Source: Anolis sagrei | Taxonomy: Eukaryota; Chordata; Lepidosauria; Squamata; Anolidae | Assembly: GCF_037176765.1 (NCBI RefSeq) | Contig: NC_090025.1 | Location: 165,838,822 to 165,902,821 of the forward strand | Direction: 5' to 3' | Length of the DNA: 64,000 bases | Part shown: piece by piece, positions 49,501-52,330 of the stretch | Layout of the letters: each line of letters opens with the position of its first letter | Position numbering within the stretch: the first letter of the stretch is position 1 | Notes under the pieces: generated by a model | Told to the model about the DNA's origin: nothing | The model's database searches: none | The model's input: only the letters and a program-made list of their open reading frames with translations | Translations under genes and position numbers: made by a program

Positions 49501-49793
49501 TATATCTTTGAATTGCCCATTGACTTATACTGATCCCATGAATTTCATAGGGTTTTCTTAGGCAAAGAGTACTTAGAGGTGATTTGCCATTGCCTTCTGC
49601 TGAAATATTGTCTACAGTGCTTGGCATTTGTTGGTAGTGTCTCATCCAAGTATTAACCAGGTCTGACCCTGCTTTCAAGATCAGACAAGATCTGATACCT
49701 TCAGGATATTTAGGCACACATCAAAAAGACACCATAAAAAGATCTAGACTCTAGTAATTTAAGAGAATACTTACTAGTTGAACAAGCATCCAT
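4201..49793 (-). CDS. CYTH4: Cytohesin-4, whole gene model (13 coding exons, 394 aa)
   Basis: CYTH4 is a guanine nucleotide exchange factor for ARF GTPases, recruited to membranes through PIP3 and mainly made in blood cells (family knowledge). Seen here: exons at 49793-49775, 33599-33517, 32888-32824, 31103-31037, 25685-25567, 24323-24243, 22418-22306, 21410-21262, 16566-16455, 11616-11540, 9607-9536, 6190-6036 and 4273-4201, all with AG/GT borders and compatible phases. They sum to 1185 bases. Residues about 10-55 are a charged helical segment, about 57-245 the Sec7 domain ([18 protein letters not shown]; glutamate finger E156 in FRLPGEAQ), about 260-377 the PH domain, then a basic tail RKKKIASKK. 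Paralogue choice rests on [27 protein letters not shown] and the start MDACST, which match human CYTH4 (MDLCHP, KKKIASK) better than CYTH1-3. No frame break is seen. The only doubt is which of two adjacent ATGs is used. Confidence 0.93.
5021..5347 (+). repeat. tRNA-derived SINE, family B, in CYTH4 intron 12
   Basis: The head GCCCCCGGTTGCGCAGTGGG, B-box GGTTCGAATCC and tail GGGGAAACCTTTACCTTTAC are all present. CTGAACCA flanks it at 5013-5020 and 5348-5355. This is the best-preserved family B copy here. Confidence 0.9.
5652..5740. mobile_element. Possible Tigger/MER2-like DNA transposon fragment
   Basis: Contains CCATATCCATGGAGG and GGTTCTGGGACCCTCCATGG, the style of the terminal part of pogo/Tigger elements. 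It is short and decayed. Confidence 0.4.
6036..6190 (-). CDS. CYTH4: CYTH4 coding exon 12 (PH)
   Basis: 155 bases, acceptor TCCCCTCAG, donor GTGAGGGA. It encodes residues 320-370, [20 protein letters not shown] then [18 protein letters not shown] and the last PH helix [23 protein letters not shown] is the CYTH4 version of this block. Confidence 0.96.
6191..7448. other. CYTH4: CYTH4 intron 11, unique part
   Basis: About 1.2 kb with no recognised repeat or exon. Reading frames here are short and lack splice context or familiar motifs. Confidence 0.5.
7450..7823 (+). mobile_element. Probable Penelope-like or LINE 3' region
   Basis: The run from GGGACAGCTAATCACC through GAGGATGCCTGCCATAGATG and GGTGAAACATCAGGAG to AGTGATTCCGGCCATG matches a common squamate retroelement 3' end that I remember. 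The assignment to Penelope rests on the GAGGATGCC..GAAAC pattern only. Confidence 0.4.
8048..8279 (-). repeat. tRNA-derived SINE, family C
   Basis: On the minus strand a tRNA-like head (CCAGTATGGTGTAATG, with B-box GGTTTGAATCC) is followed by TTAGGCAATCCACACAATC and a 3' part from a GTCGGAAAC-type consensus. Diverged. Confidence 0.65.
9260..9292. repeat. (CAA)n microsatellite
   Basis: About ten pure CAA units in CYTH4 intron 11. Confidence 0.95.
9536..9607 (-). CDS. CYTH4: CYTH4 coding exon 11 (PH)
   Basis: 72 bases in phase 0 at both ends, acceptor TTTTCTAG, donor GTAAGTTGG. It encodes residues 296-319, [20 protein letters not shown] then PKKP. The [13 protein letters not shown] block is diagnostic of cytohesin PH domains. 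Confidence 0.96.
9791..9888. repeat. Tandem duplication, about 50-base unit
   Basis: Units 9791-9840 and 9841-9888 share TAGATGGACAAGCACA and AAATCATCAGTTGG, then diverge. They lie just upstream (in gene direction) of CYTH4 exon 11. Confidence 0.85.
10403..10575. mobile_element. Inverted-repeat element (MITE-like)
   Basis: Perfect 18-base arms GTTGTGGAGGAATTATTC (10411-10428) and its complement (10553-10570). The match continues inward with mismatches through AGAAAA. The interior repeats TTTCTGTGCA/TTTCTGCAGA-type motifs. No target duplication is clear. Confidence 0.55.
10708..10835. mobile_element. Palindromic MITE, family D
   Basis: Left CACTTAAAGTCCAGTTTCTG and right AAACCGGGTTTAAAGTGGA form imperfect terminal inverted repeats around GTTTGTAGTTTAG and its complement. 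Same family as 48387-48552. Confidence 0.65.
11540..11616 (-). CDS. CYTH4: CYTH4 coding exon 10 (PH)
   Basis: 77 bases, acceptor GTTCTAG, donor GTAAGAGC. It encodes residues 270-295, [20 protein letters not shown] then FEYTT, which holds the phosphoinositide-binding loop. With exon 9 it gives LGGRVK, the two-glycine PH form. I see no adjacent in-frame route to the three-glycine form, but a 3-base exon in the intron would be invisible by eye. Confidence 0.97.
12019..12257 (-). repeat. tRNA-derived SINE, family A
   Basis: The reverse strand carries the AGCTCCCTCTGTCAGCTCC body and the tRNA-like head near 12240-12257. Older than its neighbour at 12308-12577, judging by more changes in the boxes. 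Confidence 0.8.
12308..12577 (-). repeat. tRNA-derived SINE, family A, near-complete
   Basis: Complete from the poly(A) tail (T run 12308-12328 on the plus strand) to the head GGAGCCCCCGGTGGCGCAG. A 10-base target duplication ATTTGAAGTC lies at 12298-12307 and 12578-12587. It sits about 50 bases from another family A copy in the same orientation. Confidence 0.93.
13351..13552. mobile_element. Probable hAT-type remnant
   Basis: AGGGGTTCTTAATC at one end and AAAGGGGCCCATGACCC at the other recall old hAT/Charlie elements. An internal 20-base unit TTCTCTTCATGTTACT is tandemly doubled near 13420-13458. Confidence 0.4.
14110..14308. mobile_element. MITE, family D relative
   Basis: CATCTACACTGTAGAGTTAATGC at one end and TGCATTGTTTCTACAC at the other, with GGGGGCTGTAGTTTATAAGG and CAACCCCCAGGATTCC inside, give the typical near-palindromic layout. 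Confidence 0.5.
14309..15600 (-). mobile_element. CR1 LINE 3' part, interrupted
   Basis: The minus strand reads the CR1 end: [20 protein letters not shown] in 15459-15540, then the untranslated end with the GGACTGGATGGCCCAC consensus near 14340. An L2-like tail is inserted at 14401-14928; the CR1 text resumes at 14930 (GATGACCATCCAGCCTCTGC). Confidence 0.85.
14401..14928 (-). mobile_element. L2-like LINE 3' end inserted in CR1
   Basis: Begins with TATTTATTTACAATATTTAT and CTTTCTCACCCCAAGG (the complement of a LINE 3' end) and runs to a fragment of reverse transcriptase C-terminus near 14760-14900. ACAG-rich sequence at both junctions may be the target duplication. Confidence 0.65.
15670..17800. 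other. CYTH4: CYTH4 introns 9 and 8, mostly unique
   Basis: Apart from exon 9 (16455-16566) I see no repeat or RNA gene in this stretch. The reading frame at 15996-16364 on the plus strand (122 codons) has no familiar motif or splice context. Confidence 0.5.
16455..16566 (-). CDS. CYTH4: CYTH4 coding exon 9 (Sec7-PH linker)
   Basis: 112 bases, acceptor GAGCCAG, donor GTAATACA. It encodes residues 233-269: [20 protein letters not shown] then [17 protein letters not shown]. This is the autoinhibitory linker and first PH strand. The donor is weaker than its neighbours. Confidence 0.96.
17808..18020 (-). repeat. tRNA-derived SINE, family C
   Basis: The complement has a tRNA-like head and CCAAGGTCATGGAGTGGG on the plus strand marks the conserved middle. 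Diverged. Confidence 0.7.
18046..18702 (+). mobile_element. hAT transposon, SPIN/URR1-like, non-autonomous
   Basis: Imperfect terminal repeats CAGTGGTACTCAACC and GGTTGAGAAACACTT. The first 200 bases closely match the text I recall for the rodent URR1/SPIN group (CCATAAAATTATTTTTGTTG, AAATATCTGATATGCA). Flanking octamers GTCTAGGA and ATCTCGGA differ at two positions, so the insertion is not recent. No transposase frame. Confidence 0.75.
18800..19040 (+). mobile_element. L2-like LINE 3' end
   Basis: GTCGCTCTGAGTCCCCTTC and GGGCGAGGTATAAATATGG, then an AT-rich tail, the shared 3' UTR end of this LINE group. Confidence 0.7.
19390..20225 (+). mobile_element. CR1 LINE 3' end, interrupted
   Basis: Pieces 19390-19545 and 19903-20225 form a CR1 end: ATGTCCAGAGGAGGACAA, then CTAAACATTAGGATG, GGCTGGATGGCCATCTG and GGGATTGGACTGGATGG. 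An L2-like tail is inserted between them. Confidence 0.85.
19546..19902 (+). mobile_element. L2-like LINE 3' end inserted in CR1
   Basis: The start reads as a reverse transcriptase end ([19 protein letters not shown]-like). The 3' UTR has CCGCATTGAGTCGCCCGTC and ends (AAAT)n. ATAGTC flanks it at 19540-19545 and 19903-19908. Confidence 0.8.
20226..21261. other. CYTH4: CYTH4 intron 8, unique part
   Basis: About 1 kb. A 118-codon frame on the plus strand (20818-21174) has no recognisable domain and lies antisense in an intron. I treat it as chance. Confidence 0.5.
21262..21410 (-). CDS. CYTH4: CYTH4 coding exon 8 (Sec7)
   Basis: 149 bases, acceptor ATCTGACAG, donor GTAGGAAGG. It encodes residues 183-232, including [20 protein letters not shown], the conserved ARF-binding helix region, and [26 protein letters not shown] is CYTH4-like rather than the TVERF of CYTH1. 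Confidence 0.97.
22306..22418 (-). CDS. CYTH4: CYTH4 coding exon 7 (Sec7 active site)
   Basis: 113 bases, acceptor TTTCATAG, donor GTACCTGC. It encodes residues 146-182, [20 protein letters not shown] then [18 protein letters not shown]156 in LPGEAQ is the glutamate finger that displaces the ARF-bound nucleotide phosphates (established for ARNO E156). It is present, so the exchange function should be intact. Confidence 0.97.
23648..23741 (-). mobile_element. CR1 LINE 3' end, short
   Basis: Complement of the CR1 terminal sequence; CATCAAGGGCTATCCAGTCC and CTGCCAAGAAGCAGG on the plus strand are typical. Confidence 0.7.
24243..24323 (-). CDS. CYTH4: CYTH4 coding exon 6 (Sec7)
   Basis: 81 bases, acceptor CCTACCAG, donor GTACCG. 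It encodes residues 118-145, [17 protein letters not shown] then [10 protein letters not shown] second possible donor (GTAAGT) lies 5 bases downstream, but only the GTACCG donor keeps the frame to read ALRQFLWSF across the junction. Confidence 0.94.
24960..25141 (+). mobile_element. CR1 LINE 3' end
   Basis: GGCTCCTTCTTTGGACGC, GACTGGATGGCCATCTG and GGAGTTGGACTGGATGG in order, ending near an ATTCTG repeat, the CR1 terminus. Confidence 0.85.
25150..25380. mobile_element. Possible MITE related to 10403-10575
   Basis: Imperfect inverted repeats around TTTTCTGTGTAGAAAA and CTTTTCTACAGAAAA, with TCTGCACAGG and TTTTGCACAG motifs at the sides. Motif style resembles the element at 10403-10575. Confidence 0.35.
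25567..25685 (-). CDS. CYTH4: CYTH4 coding exon 5 (Sec7)
   Basis: 119 bases, donor GTAAGTAG, acceptor CCAAACAG. It encodes residues 79-117 of the Sec7 domain, [13 protein letters not shown] then [19 protein letters not shown]. The last block is a family hallmark; Q replaces the usual E of YLGER. Confidence 0.96.
26050..26640 (+). mobile_element. L2-like LINE 3' end, interrupted by a second copy
   Basis: The outer tail runs 26050-26243 and resumes at 26510 with CTGTTGGGCCCAGCCTCG, GGAGGCGGGGTATAAATT and a (GAT)n/(ATT)n tail. The inner copy occupies 26244-26509. Confidence 0.7.
26244..26509 (+). mobile_element. L2-like LINE 3' end inserted in another
   Basis: Starts TCGGACAGCAG, contains CAAGCCGCCCTGAGACCCCC and GGGCGGGGTAGAAATG, and ends (AAAT)n. 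AACTGTT repeats at 26237-26243 and 26510-26516 as the target duplication. Confidence 0.8.
26641..27654. other. CYTH4: CYTH4 intron 4, unique part
   Basis: No recognised element. A short CTT repeat lies near 27356-27369. Confidence 0.5.
27663..28120. mobile_element. hAT-type non-autonomous transposon with 8-base duplication
   Basis: Terminal inverted repeats TAGGCCTGGG and CCCAGGCCTA. A perfect octamer ATATGTGC at 27655-27662 and 28121-28128 supports hAT-type insertion. The 458-base body is rich in TAACGAA/TTCGTTA motifs on both strands and codes for nothing. Confidence 0.88.
28915..29490 (-). repeat. 5S-rRNA-derived SINE, interrupted by another SINE
   Basis: The right piece (29381-29490) contains CAAGTACTAATCAGGGCTGA and CTTCTTAGCTTTCAGG, the complement of the internal promoter region of 5S rRNA (GCTAAGCAGGGTCGG..GGTTAGTACTTGG). 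The left piece is 28915-29035. A family B SINE is inserted at 29036-29373. Confidence 0.75.
29036..29373 (-). repeat. tRNA-derived SINE, family B, inside a 5S SINE
   Basis: Minus-strand copy from the tail (AAAGGTAAAGGTTTCCCC on plus) to the head (GCCACTGGGGGCTC on plus). ATATTGC flanks it at 29029-29035 and 29374-29380. It carries a 13-base G run at 29085-29097. Confidence 0.85.
30009..30271 (+). repeat. tRNA-derived SINE, family A, with (CAG)n tail
   Basis: Head CAGCCCCTGGTAGCACAATG, body AGCTCCCTCTGTCAGCTCC and tail GTTGCTACTGACATGAAAA, then five CAG units. Confidence 0.85.
30771..30805. repeat. G11 run followed by (GT)n
   Basis: Eleven G followed by twelve TG units in CYTH4 intron 4. Confidence 0.95.
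31037..31103 (-). CDS. CYTH4: CYTH4 coding exon 4
   Basis: 67 bases, acceptor ATTTTCAG and donor GTAAGTTTT. It encodes [20 protein letters not shown] and TK (residues 57-78). The [11 protein letters not shown] block is the highly conserved entry to the Sec7 domain and is nearly identical to human CYTH4. Confidence 0.95.
31521..31780 (-). mobile_element. CR1 LINE 3' end
   Basis: ATCATAGAATTCTAGAGTTG, then the complement of CR1 3' text to TGTAATTTGAATCAGTTG. Fairly diverged. Confidence 0.8.
31781..32823. other. CYTH4: CYTH4 intron 3, unique part
   Basis: About 1 kb, with nothing recognised. Confidence 0.5.
32824..32888 (-). CDS. CYTH4: CYTH4 coding exon 3
   Basis: 65 bases between acceptor CACTTACAG and donor GTGAGAAAG. 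It encodes [20 protein letters not shown] and continues the helical segment (residues 35-56). This is the least conserved stretch of the family, as expected. Confidence 0.92.
33517..33599 (-). CDS. CYTH4: CYTH4 coding exon 2
   Basis: 83 bases, acceptor TTTTTTCCAG and donor GTAAGAG. It encodes residues 7-34, ending [12 protein letters not shown], the start of the amphipathic helical segment that in cytohesins mediates dimer and partner contacts (family knowledge). It ends in phase 0. Confidence 0.93.
33651..33755 (+). repeat. tRNA-derived SINE, family C, truncated
   Basis: GAGAGCCAGCGTAGTGCAC, GAGCATTGGACTATGACTC and a B-box-like GGTTTGAATTC mark the tRNA-like head. It stops at GGCAAGTCGCA. 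Confidence 0.75.
33757..33850 (-). mobile_element. LINE fragment, L2-like reverse transcriptase end
   Basis: GGGCTTTGTAGGTAGTAGCC and TTTGAATTGGGCCC match the 53150-53215 fragment (complement of codons for KALN). Confidence 0.55.
34725..34890 (-). repeat. 5S-derived SINE, diverged
   Basis: CTTATGGCAACTTTATGAATT, TTTCTCAGGCAAAATA and CATCCAAGAACTAGAGCTGA match the order of the other 5S-type SINEs. Confidence 0.55.
35130..35392. mobile_element. Tigger/MER2-like DNA transposon remnant
   Basis: CTGTATCCATGGATAC near one end; GGACTTGAGCATCTATGGA, TTTTGGTATTCATTGGGG and ACCAAGGGTTCACTGTA at the other. This order is that of MER2-type pogo elements. Confidence 0.7.
35396..35475 (+). mobile_element. 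hAT element end (CAGTGGTGGCGAACC type)
   Basis: Starts CAGTGGTGGCGAACCTATGG and fades after about 80 bases. Same family as the inserted copy at 54975-55308. Confidence 0.6.
36385..36724. mobile_element. mariner-like MITE
   Basis: The ends GGGTTGAATATCTCATG and GGATAAGGGATAGTCAACC form imperfect inverted repeats. Runs of TTTTGGAATT and a TGGAATATT palindrome lie inside. Confidence 0.5.
37269..40538 (-). CDS. LINE endonuclease/reverse transcriptase polyprotein, 1089 aa
   Basis: The protein nicks target DNA and reverse-transcribes its own RNA at the nick (LINE mechanism). Domains seen: APE-like endonuclease about 12-270, with GTWNVRTL (15-22), QETR (53-56), [10 protein letters not shown] (162-171), DYVITR (234-239) and the DH pair at 261-262; reverse transcriptase about 495-800, with NYRGISLL (567-574), NGFRPSRGT (602-610), [12 protein letters not shown] (635-646), [14 protein letters not shown] (694-707), YADD (757-760) and [11 protein letters not shown] (786-796); a thumb-like region with [17 protein letters not shown]; and a C-terminal zinc finger CPHC..HSHMRTH (1051-1071). 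All catalytic residues I can check are present and there is no internal stop. The first ATG (MGSPSC) precedes the endonuclease by about 12 residues and is a reasonable start. Confidence 0.95.
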   Translation of the reverse strand: MGSPSCGQKRKMNLGTWNVRTLMDNSDSERPERRTAIIARELGRFNIDIAALQETRRAGEGQLKEEKGGYTFFWKGLPEEDQRMHGVGFAIRNDLMKHLSEAPTGINERLSTLRIDLAKNQRATIISAYAPTLDADEDIKEKFYYQLDTVLSGIPKEDKIILLGDFNARVGRDFDLWPGTIGKDGVGNSNSNGILLLTKCAEHNLVITNTLFRQKNKFKTSWKHPRSKHWHLLDYVITRARDRRDVLLTRAMTGADDCWTDHRLIRSTMAIKIAPKRRLQGRKTRRKMNTQALQEPSRRAHLQTALKDHLPTVHPENVEEHWNKLKTSIIQACEETIGYQAKKHQDWFDENDIEIQQLIDKKRKAFQTWQRDINCAAKKKIYASAKAEVQRRTRELKNIWWTKKAEEIQHLADTHNAQGFFKATKVIYGPRNHGIQPLRSSDGTKLLKDQKSIALRWKEHYQSLLNRSSSVAEEVLSQIPQQQTRDELAALPSLEEVSNAISQQKNNKASGSDGIPAEIFKEGGPALTHQLHQLIEKVWVTEKIPADFKDATIITLFKKGERTDCGNYRGISLLTSAGKILARILANRLLPLSEDTLPESQNGFRPSRGTVDMIFTARQLQEKCREQNQPLYMAFIDLAKAFDTVNRSALWTILQKIGCPSKFVNILRLLHDDMMATVLDSNGSQSDPFKVESGVKQGCVIAPTLFSIFIAMILHLVDGKLPTGVEIIYRTDGKLFNLSRLKAKTKVTTTSVIELQYADDNVVCAHTEEDLQATLNTFAEAYTKLGLSLNIEKTKVLFQQSPATPSPMPEIQLNGVTLENVDHFRYLGSHLSTKVNIDTEIQHRLSSASAAFSRMKQRVFEDRDIRRDTKVLVYKAIVLPTLLYACETWTVYRRHMQLLERFHQRCLRKILQISWEDKRTNVSVLEEAKTTSIEAMVLQHQLRWAGHVVRMPDHRLPKQLLYSELKNGKRNVGGQEKRFKDGLKANLKNSGIDTENWEALALERSSWRSAVTSSAAEFEEARVEGEREKCARRKARQANPGQDRLPPGNQCPHCGRRCRARIGLHSHMRTHKETHDGRPSYSSNEGSPK
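40539..41171 (-). promoter_or_regulatory. 5' UTR of the LINE, probable internal promoter
   Basis: A GC-rich leader between the 5' target duplication and the ORF. LINEs usually carry an internal promoter here (family knowledge). A 71-codon frame (40949-41164, starting [10 protein letters not shown]) and an overlapping 74-codon frame lie within it. Neither resembles a known ORF1 protein, so I treat them as chance or upstream frames. Confidence 0.5.
41265..41375 (+). repeat. Family C SINE fragment
   Basis: GTGGTATAGTGGTTGGAGTGG followed by GACCTGGGGTAAAATG resembles the tRNA-like head. Just upstream of the LINE insertion (in LINE direction). Confidence 0.5.
41955..42491 (-). mobile_element. CR1 LINE, reverse transcriptase to 3' end
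   Basis: The minus strand encodes [16 protein letters not shown] then [10 protein letters not shown], the catalytic FADD box of CR1, followed by [19 protein letters not shown]. The 3' end is at CATAGAATCATAGAATTATGG (41958). It is internally deleted. Confidence 0.9.
42712..42797 (-). mobile_element. LINE 3' tail, L2-like
   Basis: (TTTA)n followed by TATATACCACTTTTCTCACC and CAAAGCGGTTTAACAC, the complement of the common LINE 3' end. Confidence 0.6.
43905..45110 (+). mobile_element. CR1 LINE 3' end, split by another CR1
   Basis: Pieces 43905-44140 (ATATCCAGAGAAGGGGG, GGGATTACCTGATAACC) and 44921-45110 (AATAAATATTAGGAACAAC, TTGGATGGACACCTGTC, GGGGGTTGGATTAGG) are parts of one old CR1 in plus orientation. 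Confidence 0.75.
44141..44920 (-). mobile_element. CR1 LINE 3' end inserted in an older CR1
   Basis: Opposite orientation to its host. It runs from ATTCATAGAATCAATAAG to about CTACCTTACATGTCG and is clearly less diverged. GATCATTTTAGTT is doubled in tandem at about 44565-44590. Confidence 0.85.
45160..45400 (-). repeat. 5S-derived SINE
   Basis: CCATTGACTTAGGGAAAGCC, then CTTGCTTAGCTCACACGATC and AGACAGGATCAGGTG, the complement of a decayed 5S-like region. Confidence 0.6.
46277..46900. mobile_element. hAT element with internal (AAT)n
   Basis: The ends CAGGCGTTCTCAAAC and GTTTGAGAACTGCTG are inverted repeats with two mismatches. Flanking octamers CTTTAGAA and AATGAGAA agree at five of eight. 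It contains (AAT)n at 46481-46514 and two CR1-like scraps (CCAGGGGCCATCCTGTCC; CCAGGGGCCACTCAGCCC). Confidence 0.65.
46905..47085 (+). repeat. Family C SINE, diverged
   Basis: TAAGCATTGAACTATAACT near the head and CCATAAGTCAAAAATGACTTG in the 3' part. Confidence 0.6.
47690..47768. mobile_element. Half of a family D MITE
   Basis: ACCCCCAGAATTCTGCAGGAGG matches the right half of 48387-48552. Confidence 0.45.
48263..48645 (+). repeat. Family C SINE, split by a MITE
   Basis: Head GAGCCAATATGACATAATGG, GTTGGACTACAACTCTG and TGGGCAAGTTACAC (to 48386), then the 3' part GAACAACTTGAAGGCACAC (48560-48645). Confidence 0.7.
48387..48552. mobile_element. Palindromic MITE, family D, inside a SINE
   Basis: Terminal inverted repeats of 37 bases (48387-48423 and 48516-48552) with about three mismatches, from AGCATGGATCCACTTTA. 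This is the clearest member of family D in the window. Confidence 0.8.
48895..49090. mobile_element. MITE, family D relative
   Basis: GATTTGTAGTTTAAGGAAGG and AAACTACAAACCCCGGCATTCC form the inner inverted pair. Confidence 0.55.
49498..49725 (-). repeat. 5S-derived SINE, best-preserved copy
   Basis: Plus-strand text CCAAGTATTAACCAGGTCTG and ACCCTGCTTTCAAGATCAG is the complement of the 5S rRNA stretch from the C-box to the A-box side. The other end carries the CCCATTGACTTATACTGATCC body. It lies about 50 bases from CYTH4 exon 1, in intron 1. Confidence 0.75.
49775..49793 (-). CDS. CYTH4: CYTH4 coding exon 1 (start codon)
   Basis: Nineteen coding bases: ATG GAT GCT TGT TCA ACT A, followed by a near-ideal donor GTAAGTATT. 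It encodes MDACST plus the first base of codon 7 and joins exon 2 in phase to read MDACSTKSYDLS, parallel to human MDLCHPEPAELS. Human exon 1 has the same six codons plus one base. A second in-frame ATG lies directly upstream (49794-49796), but the chosen ATG has A at -3 and G at +4. The exon is too short to be found by reading-frame length; it was found by phase, donor and homology. Confidence 0.8.
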
Positions 49794-50010
49794 CATAACA
49801 CCTTTCCAAGAAGACAGTTCCAACTCCTGAATTTAGTACAGTGGCTGCGTCATTTTGTCTTTCCATCTACGCTACTTCAGAGTTAAAATGATGTTTCAAC
49901 GTGATGACAGCCTGAAATGAAGCAACCCAAGGACTCTCCTCCTTGGTGACTCCACCCTTTCCTCCTGGTTCCGCCTTGTGCATTCAGATTGACAGAGGAA
50001 ACTATTTGCT
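49794..50010 (-). promoter_or_regulatory. CYTH4: Probable CYTH4 5' UTR and promoter region
   Basis: The stretch upstream of exon 1 lacks the usual repeats and contains purine-rich GGAA cores on the minus strand (CAGGAGGAAAGGG, plus strand 49953-49969) and GAGGAAAC on the plus strand. These are ETS/PU.1-like, which fits a leukocyte gene. No TATA box is obvious. A short upstream reading frame (ATG ACG CAG CCA CTG TAC TAA, near 49830-49850) may lie in the 5' UTR. Position and function are inferred. Confidence 0.35.
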
Positions 50011-50166
50011 CTCTGGACAGAAATGTCAGTTCTGCAAATGATCAGAGGTTGTTTCCTGAAAAACCCACAGTGTTGCTGCTGCTACTGCTTAGACTTTTAT
50101 TTACATGGCAGTGTGGTTTTCATCAAAGGGGGTCTGATGAACTGCACACCAGTCAGCCCAACGAGG

Positions 50167-50216
50167 TTCATCCTATGGAATCAGATACTTATAATGACCT
50201 GATTCCATAGGATGAA
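50167..50216. repeat. Perfect 17-base inverted repeat, 16-base loop
   Basis: TTCATCCTATGGAATCA at 50167-50183 and its exact complement at 50200-50216. It sits about 370 bases upstream of the CYTH4 start codon. Confidence 0.95.
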
Positions 50217-50687
50217 ATGGTCATGTTTTCACCCCATGGAATTCAAGGATTTGCAATGTAGAGAGGAGTATTTAGAATTCTCTGCCAGAAACTCCTAGTG
50301 CTTCATCAAACTACCAATGCCAGGATTTCAGTTAAAGTGGAATCAGAACACTGTATTTGTGTAGTGCAAAAGGGTCCGCTCCACACTGTCACAGGAGGAC
50401 TACAGTACTCTTAGCCATTCTTTAGTTTTGCCTAACATGGAAGAGAAGGTGTCCCTATGCATTGTTTTTAACATTGTTTTTAGGGTTGCCATATTCCAAA
50501 ATATTCCAGAATATGTTTGAGTCCTCAGGCTTCTTGTCCACAGTAAGTCTGTGATCAAAATCCAAATGATGGCATCAACTAGAGTAGACAAGTCACACTG
50601 GATCATGAGTGCAACTTAAGTATGTGCTGATTTACTCAATGTCAATTTCTTCAGTGGGTCTACTTTAAGTAGGAACTAGCATCTAGA

Positions 50688-50880
50688 GTGCAGAGTGCAA
50701 TGGTTTGAGCACTCGGCTATGATTTTGGAGACTAGGGCTCAATCCCACGAATAACAATCCATTAGATGATCGTGGATGAGTCACACTCTCTTAGTCCCAG
50801 AAACCTTCATGATACATTCACTTTAGGGCCACCATAAGTCAGAAATGACTTGAAGACACAGAATAGCCACAACCCACCTG
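50688..50880 (+). repeat. Family C SINE
   Basis: GCAATGGTTTGAGCACTCGG, then GGGCCACCATAAGTCAGAAA and TGACTTGAAGACACAGAATA. Near full length. Confidence 0.75.
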
Positions 50881-51241
50881 GATTTAGATCACCACCTCAT
50901 GCTGTGCAGTAGGAAATAAAAAAGAGGGCCCATGGAGAACAGATAGAATGGAGCAGGAAGACACCAAGATGATATTGCTTTAACCTCTGCAGAAATACCT
51001 ACAATGCAATTGTGCCAGAATTTGTGGCGGGCTGTGGTCTGTCTCTCCCATAGAGAAGCAACACAATGGTACATTGCATTCTTGTACCACTTCTCCATAA
51101 CTTTATCTTTGTTCAGTGCAGGATTGGTGGATACACCCAATGGAAACATTCTTGACTTGATTAGTATACAAACAAAGCTATAGCCAATCTACCATCTTTC
51201 AGACATAACAGATAGAGGGAAATTACAAGTTGCCCCTAGAT

Positions 51242-51605
51242 CAGGGGTCCTCAAACTAAGGCCCGGGGGCCAAATGCGGCCCTCCAAGGTCATTTGCCCG
51301 GCCCTCGCTTAGGGTCAACCTAAGTCTGTAATGACTTAGGTTGCACACAACAACAACAACAATCCTATCTCATCAGCCAAAAGTAGGCACACACTTCCCA
51401 TTTAAATACTAATAAATTTATATTTGTTAAAATTGTTCTTCATTTTAATTATTGTATTGTTTTTAAGTGGTTTTTGCACTACAAATAAGATATGTGCAGT
51501 GTGCATAGGAATTCATTAATGTTTTTTTTCAAATTATAATCCGGCCCTCCAACAGTTTGAGGGACTGTGACCTGGCCCTCTGTTTAAAAAGTTTGTGGAC
51601 CCCTG
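51242..51605. mobile_element. hAT element with perfect 8-base duplication
   Basis: Ends CAGGGGTCCTCAAAC and GTTTGTGGACCCCTG. CCCTAGAT flanks it exactly at 51234-51241 and 51606-51613. Non-coding, 364 bases. Confidence 0.92.
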
Positions 51606-52134
51606 CCCTAGATGGATGAGAATTTGATTTGCTTTTTTTTATATGGACTTTCTAATATTCTTCATAAACATGGCAGAGAGAGCTTGAGCTTTCTTAAAAA
51701 TAGAGAAAAGGATAATTATTTTAGTCAGTTAACATCTGAATATTTGGTTCTTAAAAATCTAGTTTTCGGTATCTGTGCATTCAGCCTTGTTTGCAGGCCT
51801 AAATTAAAACTGACTTTTTTTCTCTAACAGTCTTCTGAACCTTAATAGCTACATGGCAGGCAGGTATACATGGTCCTTTCAGGTGTCTACTAGATTTGGC
51901 AAGTAAAGATGATTCAGGATTTATTTGGTTTCTTTTTAAATAAGAGTTTGCATTAATTCTAGAAGTTCCTCTTCAGAAGAATTGAAAGAATAAAAGTTTT
52001 AGACAATTAGATAATGAGAGAAATGAAACAGAAACACTCTGCCATCCTTCCTATATACATGGTAAAGTTTGAGAAGTGCACATATACAGTATTTTAGAGC
52101 TATTCTCTCTCAATCTCAATCTCTCTCTCTTAGG

Positions 52135-52330
52135 GTGTATTCACAGTTTCAGCCCACTTTTACTGTTATGATTCAATGCTATGGATTCCTGGAATTTTTA
52201 GTTTGGCGAGGCATCAGCACTTTTAGCAGGAAAGGCTAGAGCCTGTGTAAAACTGCAACTCCGATGACTCCATAGTATTGGACCAAGGCAATTAATGTGG
52301 TGTCAAACAATGCATGCTCAGTCCTTCATT
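52135..52330. mobile_element. MITE, family D relative
   Basis: GGTGTATTCACAGTTTCAGC at one end and ATTAATGTGGTGTCAAAC at the other. Decayed. Confidence 0.4.

Larger units (their letters stand above)
33600..49774 (-). other. CYTH4: CYTH4 intron 1 (about 16 kb)
   Basis: This first intron is half the gene's length. It contains the near-intact LINE, several CR1 copies, 5S-type SINEs and hAT remnants listed separately. Outside those I see nothing recognisable at 33860-34720, 35480-36380, 42800-43900, 45400-46270 and 47090-47480, beyond AT-rich unique sequence. Confidence 0.8.
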
